From Nonomuraea sp. (lineage in GTDB: Bacteria > Actinomycetota > Actinomycetes > Streptosporangiales > Streptosporangiaceae), in assembly GCA_013362835.1 (NCBI GenBank), contig JABFVJ010000303.1, forward strand, positions 1 to 7,665: DNA of 7,665 nucleotides, given 5' to 3'. A program made the position numbers and the translations under genes. The notes under the pieces were generated by a model. That model did no database searches, was not told the DNA's origin, and worked only from the letters and a program-made list of their open reading frames with translations. Positions within the stretch are counted from its first letter, which is position 1. Each line of letters begins with the position of its first letter. Below, piece after piece: positions 1-7,665 of this stretch.

Positions 1-77
1 TGGGCGCGCACCCGGCGGAGCCCGCGCCGCCCGCCCTCGACGCCGTCCGCCTGCTCGCCTCGGCCGGCTCCTGGTGA
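1..77 (+). CDS. C-terminal end of an upstream gene (partial)
   Basis: Reading from base 3, there are 24 codons before a TGA at 75-77. The encoded tail ends in ALDAVRLLASAGSW. Alanine, leucine, proline and valine codons with G or C in the third position are typical of real coding sequence in this window. The piece is too short to name a family. Of the other two forward frames, one runs open into the next gene and the other reads as an arginine/proline-rich shadow, so this is the best coding frame for the left edge. It lies 58 bases before the next start and on the same strand, so it may belong to the same cluster, but this cannot be tested here. Confidence 0.5.
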   Translation, partial: GAHPAEPAPPALDAVRLLASAGSW

Positions 78-85
78 GCCGCCGC

Positions 86-100
86 GGGGCGCACCGCCCC
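86..100 (+). terminator. Small GC-rich hairpin after the upstream gene
   Basis: GGGGCG (86-91) and CGCCCC (95-100) pair perfectly around the loop CAC, eight bases after the upstream stop codon. No T-run follows. It could weakly terminate the upstream transcript or sit in the leader of the next gene. In DNA this GC-rich it could also be chance. Confidence 0.25.
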
Positions 101-135
101 CTTCCCGTCCGCCCCGCCCCGTCCTGGAGACTGCC

Positions 136-1089
136 GTGACCACCGCCGTCCGTACCCAACGCAAGGTCGCCGCCGGGCTCGAAGAGCTCATCGGCGACAC
201 CCCTCTCGTCCGTCTCGCCGTCACCGGGGCCGCGCCCGGCGCCGAGGTGCTGGCCAAGCTGGAATCCGCCAACCCCTTCGCCAGCAGCAAGGACCGCGCC
301 GCCCTGGCGATGCTGCGCGGCGCGGAGGAGCGCGGCGATCTCGCCCCCGGCAGCACCGTCGTGGAGTCCACCTCGGGCAACACCGGCATCGCGCTCGCGG
401 CCATGGCCGCCAGGCGCGGCTACCGCTGCATCGTCGTCCTGCCCGACAGCGCCACCCCCGAGCGGATCCGCCTGCTGACCGCGCTCGGCGCCGAGGTCGT
501 GCAGACACCCAGCGCCGAGCGGTTCGCGGGGGCCATCGCCAAGGCGGAGGAGATCCAGGCCGCGACCCCCCGGTCCTGGTACGTGCGCCAGCACGAGAAC
601 CCCGACAACGTCCGCGCCCACTACGAGAGCACCGGACCGGAGATCTGGGCCGACACCGGAGGCCGCGTCGACGTGCTCGTCGTGGGCGTCGGCACCGGCG
701 GCACCCTCACCGGCGCCGGGCGCTACCTGCGCGAACGCAACCCCGACCTGCGGATCGTCGCCGTCGAACCGGAGAACTCCCCGGTGCTGTCCCGCGGCTT
801 CGCGGGCACCCACCGCATCCCCGGCCTCAACGGCGGATTCGTGTCGCCCACCACGGACGTCTCGCTCATCGACGAGGTGATCACCTGCCCGGACGAGGCT
901 GCCCTGGCCACCGCCCTCGCCCTGGTGCGCGAGCAGGGACTGTTCGCGGGAGTCTCCTCCGGCGCCGCCGTGTACGCGGCGGTCATCCTCGCGCGGCGGC
1001 CCGAGTCCGCCGGCAAGACCGTCGTCACGATCCTGCCCGACACCGGCGAGCGCTACGTCAGCATCTTCAACGAAGGGCACAGCTCATGA
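136..1089 (+). CDS. Cysteine synthase-like PLP enzyme (CysK/SbnA family, beta-substituted alanine synthase)
   Basis: This is a fold-type II PLP enzyme of 317 residues, the usual length for O-acetylserine sulfhydrylases and their relatives. They replace the beta-substituent of an activated serine (O-acetyl or O-phospho) with a nucleophile. K52 in SSKDR is the Schiff-base lysine. STSGNTG (78-84) is the substrate/PLP asparagine loop. GVGTGGTLTG (184-193) grips the PLP phosphate. SSGAA and LPDTGERY lie near the C terminus. The GTG start has a good ribosome site, GGAGA at 126-130, five bases upstream. Several loops differ from housekeeping CysK: PDSATPER where CysK has PETMSxER, RQHENP where CysK has QQFxNP, and IPGLNGGF where CysK has IQGIGAGF. 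With the overlapping ATP-grasp gene and nearby NRPS genes, I infer a pathway enzyme making a non-protein amino acid such as 2,3-diaminopropionate. No SbnB-type partner is visible. A plain cysteine synthase duplicate remains possible. Confidence 0.9.
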   Translation: MTTAVRTQRKVAAGLEELIGDTPLVRLAVTGAAPGAEVLAKLESANPFASSKDRAALAMLRGAEERGDLAPGSTVVESTSGNTGIALAAMAARRGYRCIVVLPDSATPERIRLLTALGAEVVQTPSAERFAGAIAKAEEIQAATPRSWYVRQHENPDNVRAHYESTGPEIWADTGGRVDVLVVGVGTGGTLTGAGRYLRERNPDLRIVAVEPENSPVLSRGFAGTHRIPGLNGGFVSPTTDVSLIDEVITCPDEAALATALALVREQGLFAGVSSGAAVYAAVILARRPESAGKTVVTILPDTGERYVSIFNEGHSS

Positions 1090-2318
1090 CCACCCTGGTC
1101 CTGCACCGAGGCTCCCTGCGGGCCAACCCCTACGAGCGCTGGCTCGCCGAGCGGGAGGAGAAGCTCGTCCTGCTCGGCTCCGCCGAGCAGCTCGCCCTGT
1201 TCGGCGAGGAACTGCCCACCGCCGCGCCCTACCTGCACGCCGAGGTGCTGCCCGACTACGACTACAGCCCCCGCGTCGCCGAACGGGCCGCCGAGCTCAT
1301 CGAGGAGTACGGCGTCACGGACCTGGTGGCCTGCCAGGAGGTCGACATCGAGCGCGCCGCCGCCCTGCGCGAACGCTACGGGCTCCCGGGGCAGCGGCTG
1401 GACAGCGCGGTGGTCTACCGCGACAAGTGGGAGATGAAGCAGGCCGCCCTGCGGGCCGGCATCAAGGTAGCCGACCACACCCTGCTGCACACAGCCGCCG
1501 ACCTCACCGCCTTCGCCGGCCGCCACGGACTGCCCGTGGTGGTCAAGCCGCGCCGCGGCGCCGGATCCATCGGCCTGGCCGTCCTGCGCACGGAGGAGGA
1601 ACAGGCCGCCTGGCTCGACACCGCCGAGCTGACCGGCCCGGACGGCGAGCCGCAGTGGCTGGCCGAGACGTTCGTCGAGGGCTCCATGTGCCACATCGAC
1701 GGCACCGTCCTGGACGGGCGGATCGCCACCCTGTGGCCCTCCCGGTACCTGTACGCGCTGGCGAACTTCCGTGACCGCGCGGGCCGGGTCGACATCGCCC
1801 TCGACGTCACCGACCCGGTCGCCCGCAGGCTCACCGAGTTCGGCGAGCGGCTCCTGGACGCCTTCGGCGGACCCGAGCACTTCGCCTTCCACATCGAGGT
1901 GTTCCACACCGACGACGACGAACTCGTCCTGTGCGAGGCCGCCTCCCGCGCGGGCGGGGCCGGGGTCCGCGACGTCCAGCGCGCCCTGTTCGGCTTCGAC
2001 CCGATGGAGTACCCGGTACGCCGACAGCTGGGCCTGCCCGTGGACCTCGAGGGCCGTGCGGACCCCGGGCGGAGCGCCGGACAGCTGCTGTTCACCAAGC
2101 GTCCGGGCGTGCTGCGCGCCCTGCCCGACCCGGCGACGCTGCCGCCGGGCGTCGTGAAGTACACGACGTACGCCCAGGTGGGAGAGGAGGTGCCCGAGGC
2201 CTCGCACTCCGGGGACTTCCTCGCCGCGTTCGTGATCACCGGTGCCGACCGGGCCGAGTGCGAGGCGCGCATCCGGGCCGCCGAGGCCTGGTTCACCGCC
2301 GGTCTCGACATCGGCTGA
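1086..2318 (+). CDS. ATP-grasp carboxylate-amine ligase
   Basis: This 410-residue protein has the ATP-grasp layout. The N-terminal domain (about 1-115) is followed by the ATP-binding subdomain with VVVKPRRGAGSIG, where K154 and the following glycine-rich loop should hold the ATP phosphates. Next come WLAETFVEGSMCHIDG and then the Mg-binding half, with E271 in FHIEVF and E284/R288 in CEAASRAGGAG. The family (BacD, DdaF and similar enzymes) activates a carboxylate as an acyl phosphate and joins it to an amine, usually giving a dipeptide-like amide. The ATG overlaps the previous stop as ATGA, and GAAGGG (1072-1077) lies eight bases upstream, so the two genes are probably translationally coupled. 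I infer that it uses the product of the PLP enzyme, either directly or after further processing. The second substrate cannot be read from sequence. The length and all key residues look intact. Confidence 0.88.
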   Translation: MTTLVLHRGSLRANPYERWLAEREEKLVLLGSAEQLALFGEELPTAAPYLHAEVLPDYDYSPRVAERAAELIEEYGVTDLVACQEVDIERAAALRERYGLPGQRLDSAVVYRDKWEMKQAALRAGIKVADHTLLHTAADLTAFAGRHGLPVVVKPRRGAGSIGLAVLRTEEEQAAWLDTAELTGPDGEPQWLAETFVEGSMCHIDGTVLDGRIATLWPSRYLYALANFRDRAGRVDIALDVTDPVARRLTEFGERLLDAFGGPEHFAFHIEVFHTDDDELVLCEAASRAGGAGVRDVQRALFGFDPMEYPVRRQLGLPVDLEGRADPGRSAGQLLFTKRPGVLRALPDPATLPPGVVKYTTYAQVGEEVPEASHSGDFLAAFVITGADRAECEARIRAAEAWFTAGLDIG

Positions 2319-2339
2319 GCCACCCGACCTGACCAAGTA

Positions 2340-2352
2340 CGCGCCAGGCGCG
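2340..2352. repeat. 13-bp dyad in the intergenic region
   Basis: CGCGCC-A-GGCGCG is a perfect dyad around a single central base, 21 bases after the ATP-grasp stop. The loop would be too small for a full RNA hairpin, so if it means anything it is more like a DNA-binding site than a terminator. It lies just before the larger stem-loop. Chance is a fair alternative in this base composition. Confidence 0.25.
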
Positions 2353-2361
2353 CGGCGGAGC

Positions 2362-2393
2362 GGGGCGCGGCAATCCAGGAGATGCCGCGCCTC
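2362..2393 (+). terminator. Strong stem-loop after the ATP-grasp gene (terminator or attenuator)
   Basis: GGCGCGGCA (2364-2372) pairs perfectly with TGCCGCGCC (2383-2391) around the ten-base loop 2373-2382. One G-T and one G-C pair extend it to 11 bp. It lies 43 bases after the ATP-grasp stop and 85 bases before the next start. It lacks a T-run, as many Streptomyces terminators do. The 160-base gap is much longer than the others in the window, which fits a transcription-unit boundary. A second, weaker hairpin, CCGGC-AGA-GCCGG, follows at 2413-2425. I see no convincing -35/-10 pair in the rest of the gap. Confidence 0.5.
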
Positions 2394-2463
2394 CGGCCGC
2401 TGTGTGACCGTTCCGGCAGAGCCGGGGGCGGCACGGTGACGTCCGCAGCCCGGAGGGCCGATC

Positions 2464-2471
2464 GGATGGGA
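2464..2471 (+). promoter_or_regulatory. Ribosome binding site deciding the TTG start of the A-T gene
   Basis: GGATGGGA ends seven bases before TTG at 2479. The in-frame stop TGA at 2437-2439 rules out a start further upstream, and no in-frame ATG or GTG lies between. The next in-frame candidate, GTG at 2518, has no purine-rich site and would remove the start of the A domain. The ATG inside this site, at 2466, is in another frame. Confidence 0.55.
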
Positions 2472-2478
2472 CAACGCC

Positions 2479-4239
<1,761 letters not shown>

Positions 4240-4257
4240 GCCCACCCGGGCACGACG

Positions 4258-4273
4258 CGGTCGCCCACGACCG
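4258..4273 (+). promoter_or_regulatory. Stem-loop next to the ribosome binding site of the C gene
   Basis: CGGTCG (4258-4263) and CGACCG (4268-4273) form a perfect 6-bp stem with the loop CCCA. The stem ends where the likely ribosome site GGGA (4273-4276) begins, ten bases before TTG at 4283. It could tune translation of the C protein relative to the A-T protein, or hold the site open by fixing the sequence upstream. Chance cannot be excluded. Confidence 0.35.
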
Positions 4274-4282
4274 GGAAATGGA

Positions 4283-5671
4283 TTGGTCACCTTGAGCATC
4301 ACTGCCGCAGCGCCGCAGACCGACGACAGCACCGCCCAGCGGATCCCGCTGTCGTACAACCAGCAGTTCCTGCGCGCCTTCGACAAGGGCGAGACGGACG
4401 GGGCCTTCGGCCACCGGCACACCCTCGTGTGCGGCTGGCGCGTCACCGGCGCCGTCGACACCGACGCCCTCCAGCGCGCCCTCGACGACGTGGTCGAGCG
4501 GCACGAGGTGCTGCGCACCGCCGTGGTCGGCGACGACGAGGGCGGCCACCAGGTCGTGCACCCGCCCGCGCCGGTCGCCCTGGAGGTCACCGACCTGCCC
4601 GCGTCGGACACCTCGCGCGACCTGCGAGCCGAGGAGTTCCTGGGCGACCTCGACGCCGCCCCGTTCCCGGTGCGCGAACTGCCGCACCTGCGGGCCTTCC
4701 TGGGCCGCTTCGACGCCACCGACGCCGTCCTGGTGCTGGCCACCCACCACACGTCCACCGACGCCTGGTCCCTCCAGGTCCTGATGCGCGACCTGGTCGC
4801 CGCCTACCGCGCCCGTGCCGCCGGCGGCACCCCCGACGCGGGCGAGGTGGCCCAGTACCGGGAGTTCGCCCGCTACCAGCAGGAGAACGCCGACAACGAC
4901 CGCACCGACCGGGCCCGCGCCTACTGGCGCGAGCGCCTCGCCGGAGCCGAGATCACCGGCATCACCTCCGACCGGCCGGCCAAGGCGGACCTGCCGAGCG
5001 CGTACGGCGTGCACCGCTTCGTCTTCGACGCCGAACTCTCCAAGAAGGTGGTCGAGTTCGCCCGTGCCGAGCGCTGCACCCCGTTCATGGTGCTCGCCGC
5101 CGCCTACAGCGTGCTGCTGCGCCTGCGCACCGGCACCACCGACGTCGTCTTCCCGACCTTCTCCTCCGGCCGCTACGAGGAGCGGTTCGCCGACTCGGTC
5201 GGCCCGTTCTTCAACTTCGTGCCGATCCGCGTCGACACGAGCGACTGCGCCACCCTCGCCGACGTCCTGGACCGGTCCCGCGCCGCCTGCGTGGGCGCCT
5301 ACCGCAACGAGATCCCCTTCGCCCGGATCGCCGAGGACAGCCCCGCCCTGCTCGCGCCGTTCGCCGACGGCTTCCTCGCCGTCGTCGCCTTCGAGGTGCT
5401 CCAGTCGGCGTTCCCGCTCGACGGCGGCGAGACGGGCGGCCCCCGCTTCACCGAGATCCGCCGCCGCACCCTGTCCCAGCAGGTCAGCTCGGCCATCCCG
5501 GACGGCGGCCTGTGGGCCATGGACGTCCTGCCCGGCGGCGAGCTCGCGGGCAGCCTGAAGTTCGACCACAACCGCTTCGACGAGCGCACGGCCCAGGGCC
5601 TGGTGGAGCAGTTCCGCGACCTGCTCGCGGTCCTGGCCGGCGCCCCGCAGACGGCACTGGCGCACCTGTGA
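4283..5671 (+). CDS. Free-standing NRPS condensation (C) protein
   Basis: This is a complete single C domain of 462 residues. C domains join a carrier-bound acyl group to an amine, or sometimes an alcohol. The motifs run in order: LSYNQQF (23-29, C1), RHEVLRT (73-79, C2), HHTSTDA (155-161, C3) with catalytic H156 and D160, YREFARYQ (C4 region), VGPFFNFVPIR (306-316, C5), NEIPFARI (342-349, C6) and FDHNRFD (427-433, near the end). The last position of C3 is alanine (A161), where the family normally has glycine. The protein has no carrier or A domain and so must work in trans, most simply with the A-T protein upstream. The chosen TTG has GGGA six bases upstream. A second in-frame TTG at 4292 is possible and would remove only three residues. 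Epimerisation and heterocyclisation roles look unlikely, since the motif is not DxxxxD and H156 is kept. Confidence 0.9.
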   Translation: MVTLSITAAAPQTDDSTAQRIPLSYNQQFLRAFDKGETDGAFGHRHTLVCGWRVTGAVDTDALQRALDDVVERHEVLRTAVVGDDEGGHQVVHPPAPVALEVTDLPASDTSRDLRAEEFLGDLDAAPFPVRELPHLRAFLGRFDATDAVLVLATHHTSTDAWSLQVLMRDLVAAYRARAAGGTPDAGEVAQYREFARYQQENADNDRTDRARAYWRERLAGAEITGITSDRPAKADLPSAYGVHRFVFDAELSKKVVEFARAERCTPFMVLAAAYSVLLRLRTGTTDVVFPTFSSGRYEERFADSVGPFFNFVPIRVDTSDCATLADVLDRSRAACVGAYRNEIPFARIAEDSPALLAPFADGFLAVVAFEVLQSAFPLDGGETGGPRFTEIRRRTLSQQVSSAIPDGGLWAMDVLPGGELAGSLKFDHNRFDERTAQGLVEQFRDLLAVLAGAPQTALAHL

Positions 5672-5720
5672 CCTCGACGCCCCGCAGGCGATCCCTTCGA
5701 CGCAAGAGGACCGATCGACG

Positions 5721-6959
5721 ATGACCACCACCCTGCCCGAGACGTTCGCGCCGCGTGCCGCCGTGCCCGAGCCGGACCTCACCCCGGACGAGATCGTCGC
5801 CCGCGCCGAGGAACTGGCGGCCGGCCTGCCCGCCCGGCAGGCCGAGACCGAGCGGCGCGGCTACTACGCGGAGGACACCCACGAGGCGTTCGCCCGCGCC
5901 GGCTTCTACCGCATCCTGGTCCCGCGCCGGTACGGCGGCTACGAGTTCGGCCCGGCGACGTTCATGAAGGTCGCCACGGCCCTGGCCCGCGGCTGCCCGT
6001 CGACCGGCTGGATGTACCTGTTCGGCGCGGCCCACGCCCTGGTCGCCGCGACCCTGTTCGACGAGCGCACCCAGGCCGAGCTGTTCGCCGGCGGCGACTT
6101 CATCTGCCCGGCCACGGTGGCCCCCGCCGGCAGCGCGACCCGCGCCGAGGACGGCTCGTGGCAGCTGGAGGGCACCTGGAACTACTGCTCCGGCGCCCCC
6201 TACGCCACCCACTTCATCGGCCACACCCTGGTCTTCGGCGACCCCGGGCAGCCGCCCGCGCCGATGCTGTTCATCGCCGAGCGGGCGCAGTTCGAGCGCC
6301 TGGACGACTGGGGCGACCAGCTCGGCCTCAAGGGCAGCGGCTCGCACAGCATCCGCATCGAGGGCGCCCGCATCCCCGCCCACCGCACCCTGCCCGGCCA
6401 CCTCAGCCAGATCCCGGTCACCGACGAACTGCCGGGGCGCACCCTGCACGGCCCCGAGTACGGCGGCGGACCGCTCAGCTTCATGCTGCTCGAGCTCGGC
6501 GCGCTGGCCGTGGGCATGGCACGGGGCGCCCTGGACGCGTACGAGGAGCTGATGCGCACCCGCACCACCACGTTCTTCCCGATCGTCCCGCGCACCGAGG
6601 ACCCCGACTTCCAGTTCCGGTTCGGCGAGGCCACCGGCATGATCGCCACCGCCGACGCGGCGATGACCGAGGCCGTACGGCAGTGGGAGCAGCTCTGCCT
6701 GAAGGACGCCGCGGCCTTCACCCGCGAGGAGGAGCTGCGGCTGGCCACCATCAGCCGTGAGGTGGTCCGGCTGTGCTGGCGGGCCGTCGAGGGCCAGCTG
6801 TTCCCGACGGCGGGCTCCAGCTCCGTACGCGCCGGAGAGCGCGTCGAACGGGTCTGGCGCGACCTGTCGATGCTGCACAGCCACGCCGGCAACGGCGTCT
6901 TCCTCGCCTCGCACGCCGGCCGGGAGCTGGCCCGCGCCCACTTCGGCACCGGTCAGTGA
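5721..6959 (+). CDS. Class D flavin-dependent monooxygenase (acyl-CoA dehydrogenase fold)
   Basis: This 412-residue protein has the three-part acyl-CoA dehydrogenase fold. A helical N-terminal part (about 10-105) contains GFYRILVPRRYGGYE. A beta middle part has WQLEGTWNYCSG (147-158) and GSGSHSI (205-211). A helical C-terminal part ends with VWRDLSMLHSHAGN (378-391). The C-terminal GSSS...WRD...H pattern resembles HsaA, HpaB-type C2 and DszC oxygenases. The GGxGY...E pattern of true acyl-CoA dehydrogenases is not seen. Such enzymes use reduced flavin from a separate reductase to hydroxylate aromatic carbons or amine nitrogens, or to oxidise sulphur. No reductase gene lies in the window. The ATG start has AGAGGA (5705-5710) ten bases upstream and a 49-base gap from the C gene. 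I infer oxidation of a pathway intermediate. Dehydrogenation of a carrier-bound acyl group is the main alternative. Confidence 0.85.
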   Translation: MTTTLPETFAPRAAVPEPDLTPDEIVARAEELAAGLPARQAETERRGYYAEDTHEAFARAGFYRILVPRRYGGYEFGPATFMKVATALARGCPSTGWMYLFGAAHALVAATLFDERTQAELFAGGDFICPATVAPAGSATRAEDGSWQLEGTWNYCSGAPYATHFIGHTLVFGDPGQPPAPMLFIAERAQFERLDDWGDQLGLKGSGSHSIRIEGARIPAHRTLPGHLSQIPVTDELPGRTLHGPEYGGGPLSFMLLELGALAVGMARGALDAYEELMRTRTTTFFPIVPRTEDPDFQFRFGEATGMIATADAAMTEAVRQWEQLCLKDAAAFTREEELRLATISREVVRLCWRAVEGQLFPTAGSSSVRAGERVERVWRDLSMLHSHAGNGVFLASHAGRELARAHFGTGQ

Positions 6960-6994
6960 CCGCCCCCGACCCTTCTGAAGACAGGGAAAATCCC

Positions 6995-7665
6995 ATGGAG
7001 CAAGGCTGCCCCTTCGCCCTCGACACCACCGGGCGGGACATCCACGGCGAAGCCGCCGTCCTGCGGGCCCAGGGACCCGCGGTCCAGGTGGAACTGCCCG
7101 GCGGCGTCCTCGCCTGGTCGCTGAACGGCCACGACGTCATCAAGAAGGTGCTCGGCGACCCGCGGGTCACCAAGAGCGCCCGCAACCACTGGCCCGCCTT
7201 CCAGAGCGGTGAGATACGGCCCGACTGGGAGCTGATCAGCTGGGTGGCCATGGACAACATGGTCACCGCCTACGGCAAGGACCACGTCCGGCTGCGCAAG
7301 CTGACCGGCAAGGCGTTCAGCCCGCGCCGCACGGAGGCGTTCCGCCCGCGCGTGGAGGAACTCACCGACCAGCTCCTCGACGGCCTGGCCCAGGCCGCGC
7401 CCGGCGAGGTGGTGGACCTGCGCGAGCGGTTCGCCTACCCGCTGCCGGCGCGCCTGGTCGCCGACCTGATCGGCATGCCCGAGGAGGCCCGCGCCAAGAC
7501 CGCCAAGGTCATCGACGCCATGGTGGACACCACCATCACCCCCGAGCAGGCCCAGGCCGTGCTCGCCGGCTGGCGCGGCGCGATGGCGGACCTGATCGCC
7601 GACAAGCGGCGCGAGCCCGGCGAGGACATCACCAGCGACCTCGTGGCCGCCCGCGACGAGGACGG
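6995..7665 (+). CDS. Cytochrome P450, N-terminal half (cut by window end)
   Basis: An open frame from ATG at 6995 runs off the right edge after 223 codons, about half of a bacterial P450 of roughly 400 residues. The start EQGCPFALDTTGRDIHGEA, GHDVIKKVLGDPRVTKSA, NHWPAF, and the C-helix DHVRLRKLTGKAFSPRR (H97, R99, R101 near the haem propionates) are typical of soluble actinomycete P450s of the CYP107-like group. VADLIGMPEE follows as expected. The oxygen-binding I-helix and the cysteine haem ligand lie beyond the window, so integrity cannot be judged. AGGGA at 6983-6987 is a good ribosome site, and the gene begins 35 bases after the monooxygenase stop, so both are probably in one operon. It would oxidise a pathway intermediate using ferredoxin electrons. 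The substrate is unknown. Confidence 0.9.
   Translation, partial: MEQGCPFALDTTGRDIHGEAAVLRAQGPAVQVELPGGVLAWSLNGHDVIKKVLGDPRVTKSARNHWPAFQSGEIRPDWELISWVAMDNMVTAYGKDHVRLRKLTGKAFSPRRTEAFRPRVEELTDQLLDGLAQAAPGEVVDLRERFAYPLPARLVADLIGMPEEARAKTAKVIDAMVDTTITPEQAQAVLAGWRGAMADLIADKRREPGEDITSDLVAARDED

Noticed and set aside
136..1089. Calling the PLP enzyme a confirmed 2,3-diaminopropionate synthase (SbnA)
   Set aside because: Its loops match neither CysK nor SbnA fully, and no SbnB partner is in the window, so only the wider family is supported.
2458..2465. Palindrome CCGATCGG before the A-T gene, with CCGATCG again at 5711-5717 before the monooxygenase start
   Set aside because: A seven-base match at two places is not enough to call an operator in DNA of this composition, and the second copy is not a full palindrome.
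2394..2478. Search for a promoter ahead of the A-T gene
   Set aside because: No pair of -35 and -10 boxes with sensible spacing stood out. A promoter may exist, but I cannot place it.

Overview
The base composition (very G+C rich, codon third positions almost always G or C, GTG and TTG starts next to ATG) and the protein families point to a high-GC actinomycete, most likely Streptomyces or a close relative. All real genes lie on the + strand. I saw no tRNA, rRNA, CRISPR array, insertion sequence, transporter, regulator or thioesterase. A scan by eye found no TTA (bldA-type) leucine codon.

Layout. (1) 1-77: the last 24 codons of an upstream gene, then a short gap with a small hairpin. (2) 136-2318: a two-gene unit, a cysteine-synthase-like PLP enzyme followed by an ATP-grasp ligase, joined by a 4-base ATGA overlap. 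(3) 2319-2478: a 160-base gap holding a strong 11-bp stem-loop, which probably ends or attenuates the first unit. (4) 2479-7665: four closely spaced genes. They encode a stand-alone NRPS adenylation-thiolation (A-T) didomain protein, a free-standing condensation (C) protein, a class D flavin-dependent monooxygenase with the acyl-CoA dehydrogenase fold, and a cytochrome P450 cut off by the window edge. Gaps between these four are 43, 49 and 35 bases.

Interpretation (inference). This is the core of a small, type II (dissociated) nonribosomal peptide or amide biosynthetic gene cluster. The PLP enzyme would make a beta-substituted alanine (for example 2,3-diaminopropionate or a related amino acid) by beta-replacement on an activated serine. 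The ATP-grasp enzyme would join a carboxylate to an amine. The A-T protein would activate an acid and hold it as a thioester, and the C protein would pass that acyl group to an amine or alcohol. The monooxygenase and P450 would oxidise a free or carrier-bound intermediate. The A domain lacks the aspartate that normally binds the alpha-amino group, so its substrate is probably not an ordinary alpha-amino acid. I could not match the gene set to a named natural product. The most informative points are the unusual A-domain pocket, the altered active-site loops of the PLP enzyme, and the TTG starts of both NRPS genes, which sit beside out-of-frame ATGs.
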